A DNA stretch of 52,123 bases from an uncultured Colwellia sp. (GTDB lineage: Bacteria; Pseudomonadota; Gammaproteobacteria; Enterobacterales; Alteromonadaceae): assembly GCA_913058145.1 (NCBI GenBank), contig CAJXQM010000018.1:1-52123 (forward strand), given 5' to 3'. This document shows, in pieces, positions 52,081 through 52,123 of this stretch. A program made the position numbers and the translations under genes. The notes beneath the pieces are model-generated. The model did not search any database. It was not told the DNA's origin and worked only from the letters and a program-made list of their open reading frames with translations. The first letter of the stretch is position 1. Every line of letters begins with the position of its first letter.

Positions 52081-52123
52081 CTGTCTCTTATACACATCTC
52101 CGAGCCCACGAGACTAAGGCGAA
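52081..52123 (+). other. Illumina Nextera adapter and i7 index (artefact)
   Basis: CTGTCTCTTATACACATCT is the Nextera transposase mosaic end. It is followed by CCGAGCCCACGAGAC (the read-2 side of the adapter), then TAAGGCGA, the i7 index N701, and one adapter base after it. This is untrimmed sequencing adapter, not genomic DNA. Confidence 0.98.

Overview
The window reads as chromosomal sequence of a low-GC marine gammaproteobacterium, most likely Colwelliaceae (Colwellia/Thalassotalea-like). This rests on AT-rich codon use, the pairing of TIGR03546/TIGR03545-type genes, DUF3301/DUF3549/YqcC/TruC neighbours, and psychrophile-marine versions of standard housekeeping proteins. Genus assignment is inference; no database was searched. 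The last 43 bases (52081-52123) are not genomic: they are an Illumina Nextera adapter plus an i7 index, so this is the end of an assembled contig.

Layout. 1-5150: glyA, then the riboflavin-linked cluster nrdR-ribD-ribE-ribBA, with two intergenic blocks of a REP-like palindromic repeat (CCTTCGACAAGCTCAGG family). 5150-14200: csp, valS-holC-pepA (minus), divergent lptF-lptG, and an RDD membrane protein. 14200-17600: tRNA-Leu(CAA), a parvulin, a decayed ABC ATPase, an orphan TPP enzyme and a possible IS remnant. 17600-22750: yfhL, trhP, epd and tkt (minus). 22750-26190: an accessory island holding a 44-codon secreted or membrane peptide gene, a small exported protein, and two type II toxin-antitoxin modules bounded by two attC-like sites and the start of a third, which abuts a truncated tyrosine recombinase beside tRNA-Arg(CCU). 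26460-30470: mlaA, then ribH-nusB-thiL-pgpA, then hpf. 30540-40350: conserved proteins of unknown function, yqcC-truC, an alpha/beta hydrolase, talB, yaaA and the TIGR03546/TIGR03545 pair. 40350-45610: an SrmB-like helicase, fldB, dsbC and recJ. 45720-52080: a polyhydroxybutyrate (PHB) locus: phaB, 3-hydroxybutyrate dehydrogenase, intracellular depolymerase phaZ, class I synthase phaC, regulator phaR and the start of a phasin gene.

How the genes work together. The PHB locus holds nearly a full storage cycle: PhaB makes (R)-3-hydroxybutyryl-CoA, PhaC polymerises it, PhaZ depolymerises it and the dehydrogenase returns 3-hydroxybutyrate to acetoacetate; phasin and PhaR handle the granule and its control. 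A beta-ketothiolase (phaA) is not seen. Palindromes of the form YTGC-N3-GCAR flank the phasin promoter and one lies in the phaZ-phaC gap, which fits PhaR autoregulation. The riboflavin genes are split into two blocks about 22 kb apart, and the RibBA protein has lost the zinc cysteines of its GTP cyclohydrolase II half. tkt-epd and talB supply and use erythrose-4-phosphate and pentose phosphates.

The most notable non-housekeeping feature is the small attC-flanked toxin-antitoxin array. The ends of neighbouring attC sites match each other as expected for integron cassettes, but no integron integrase is present in the window.
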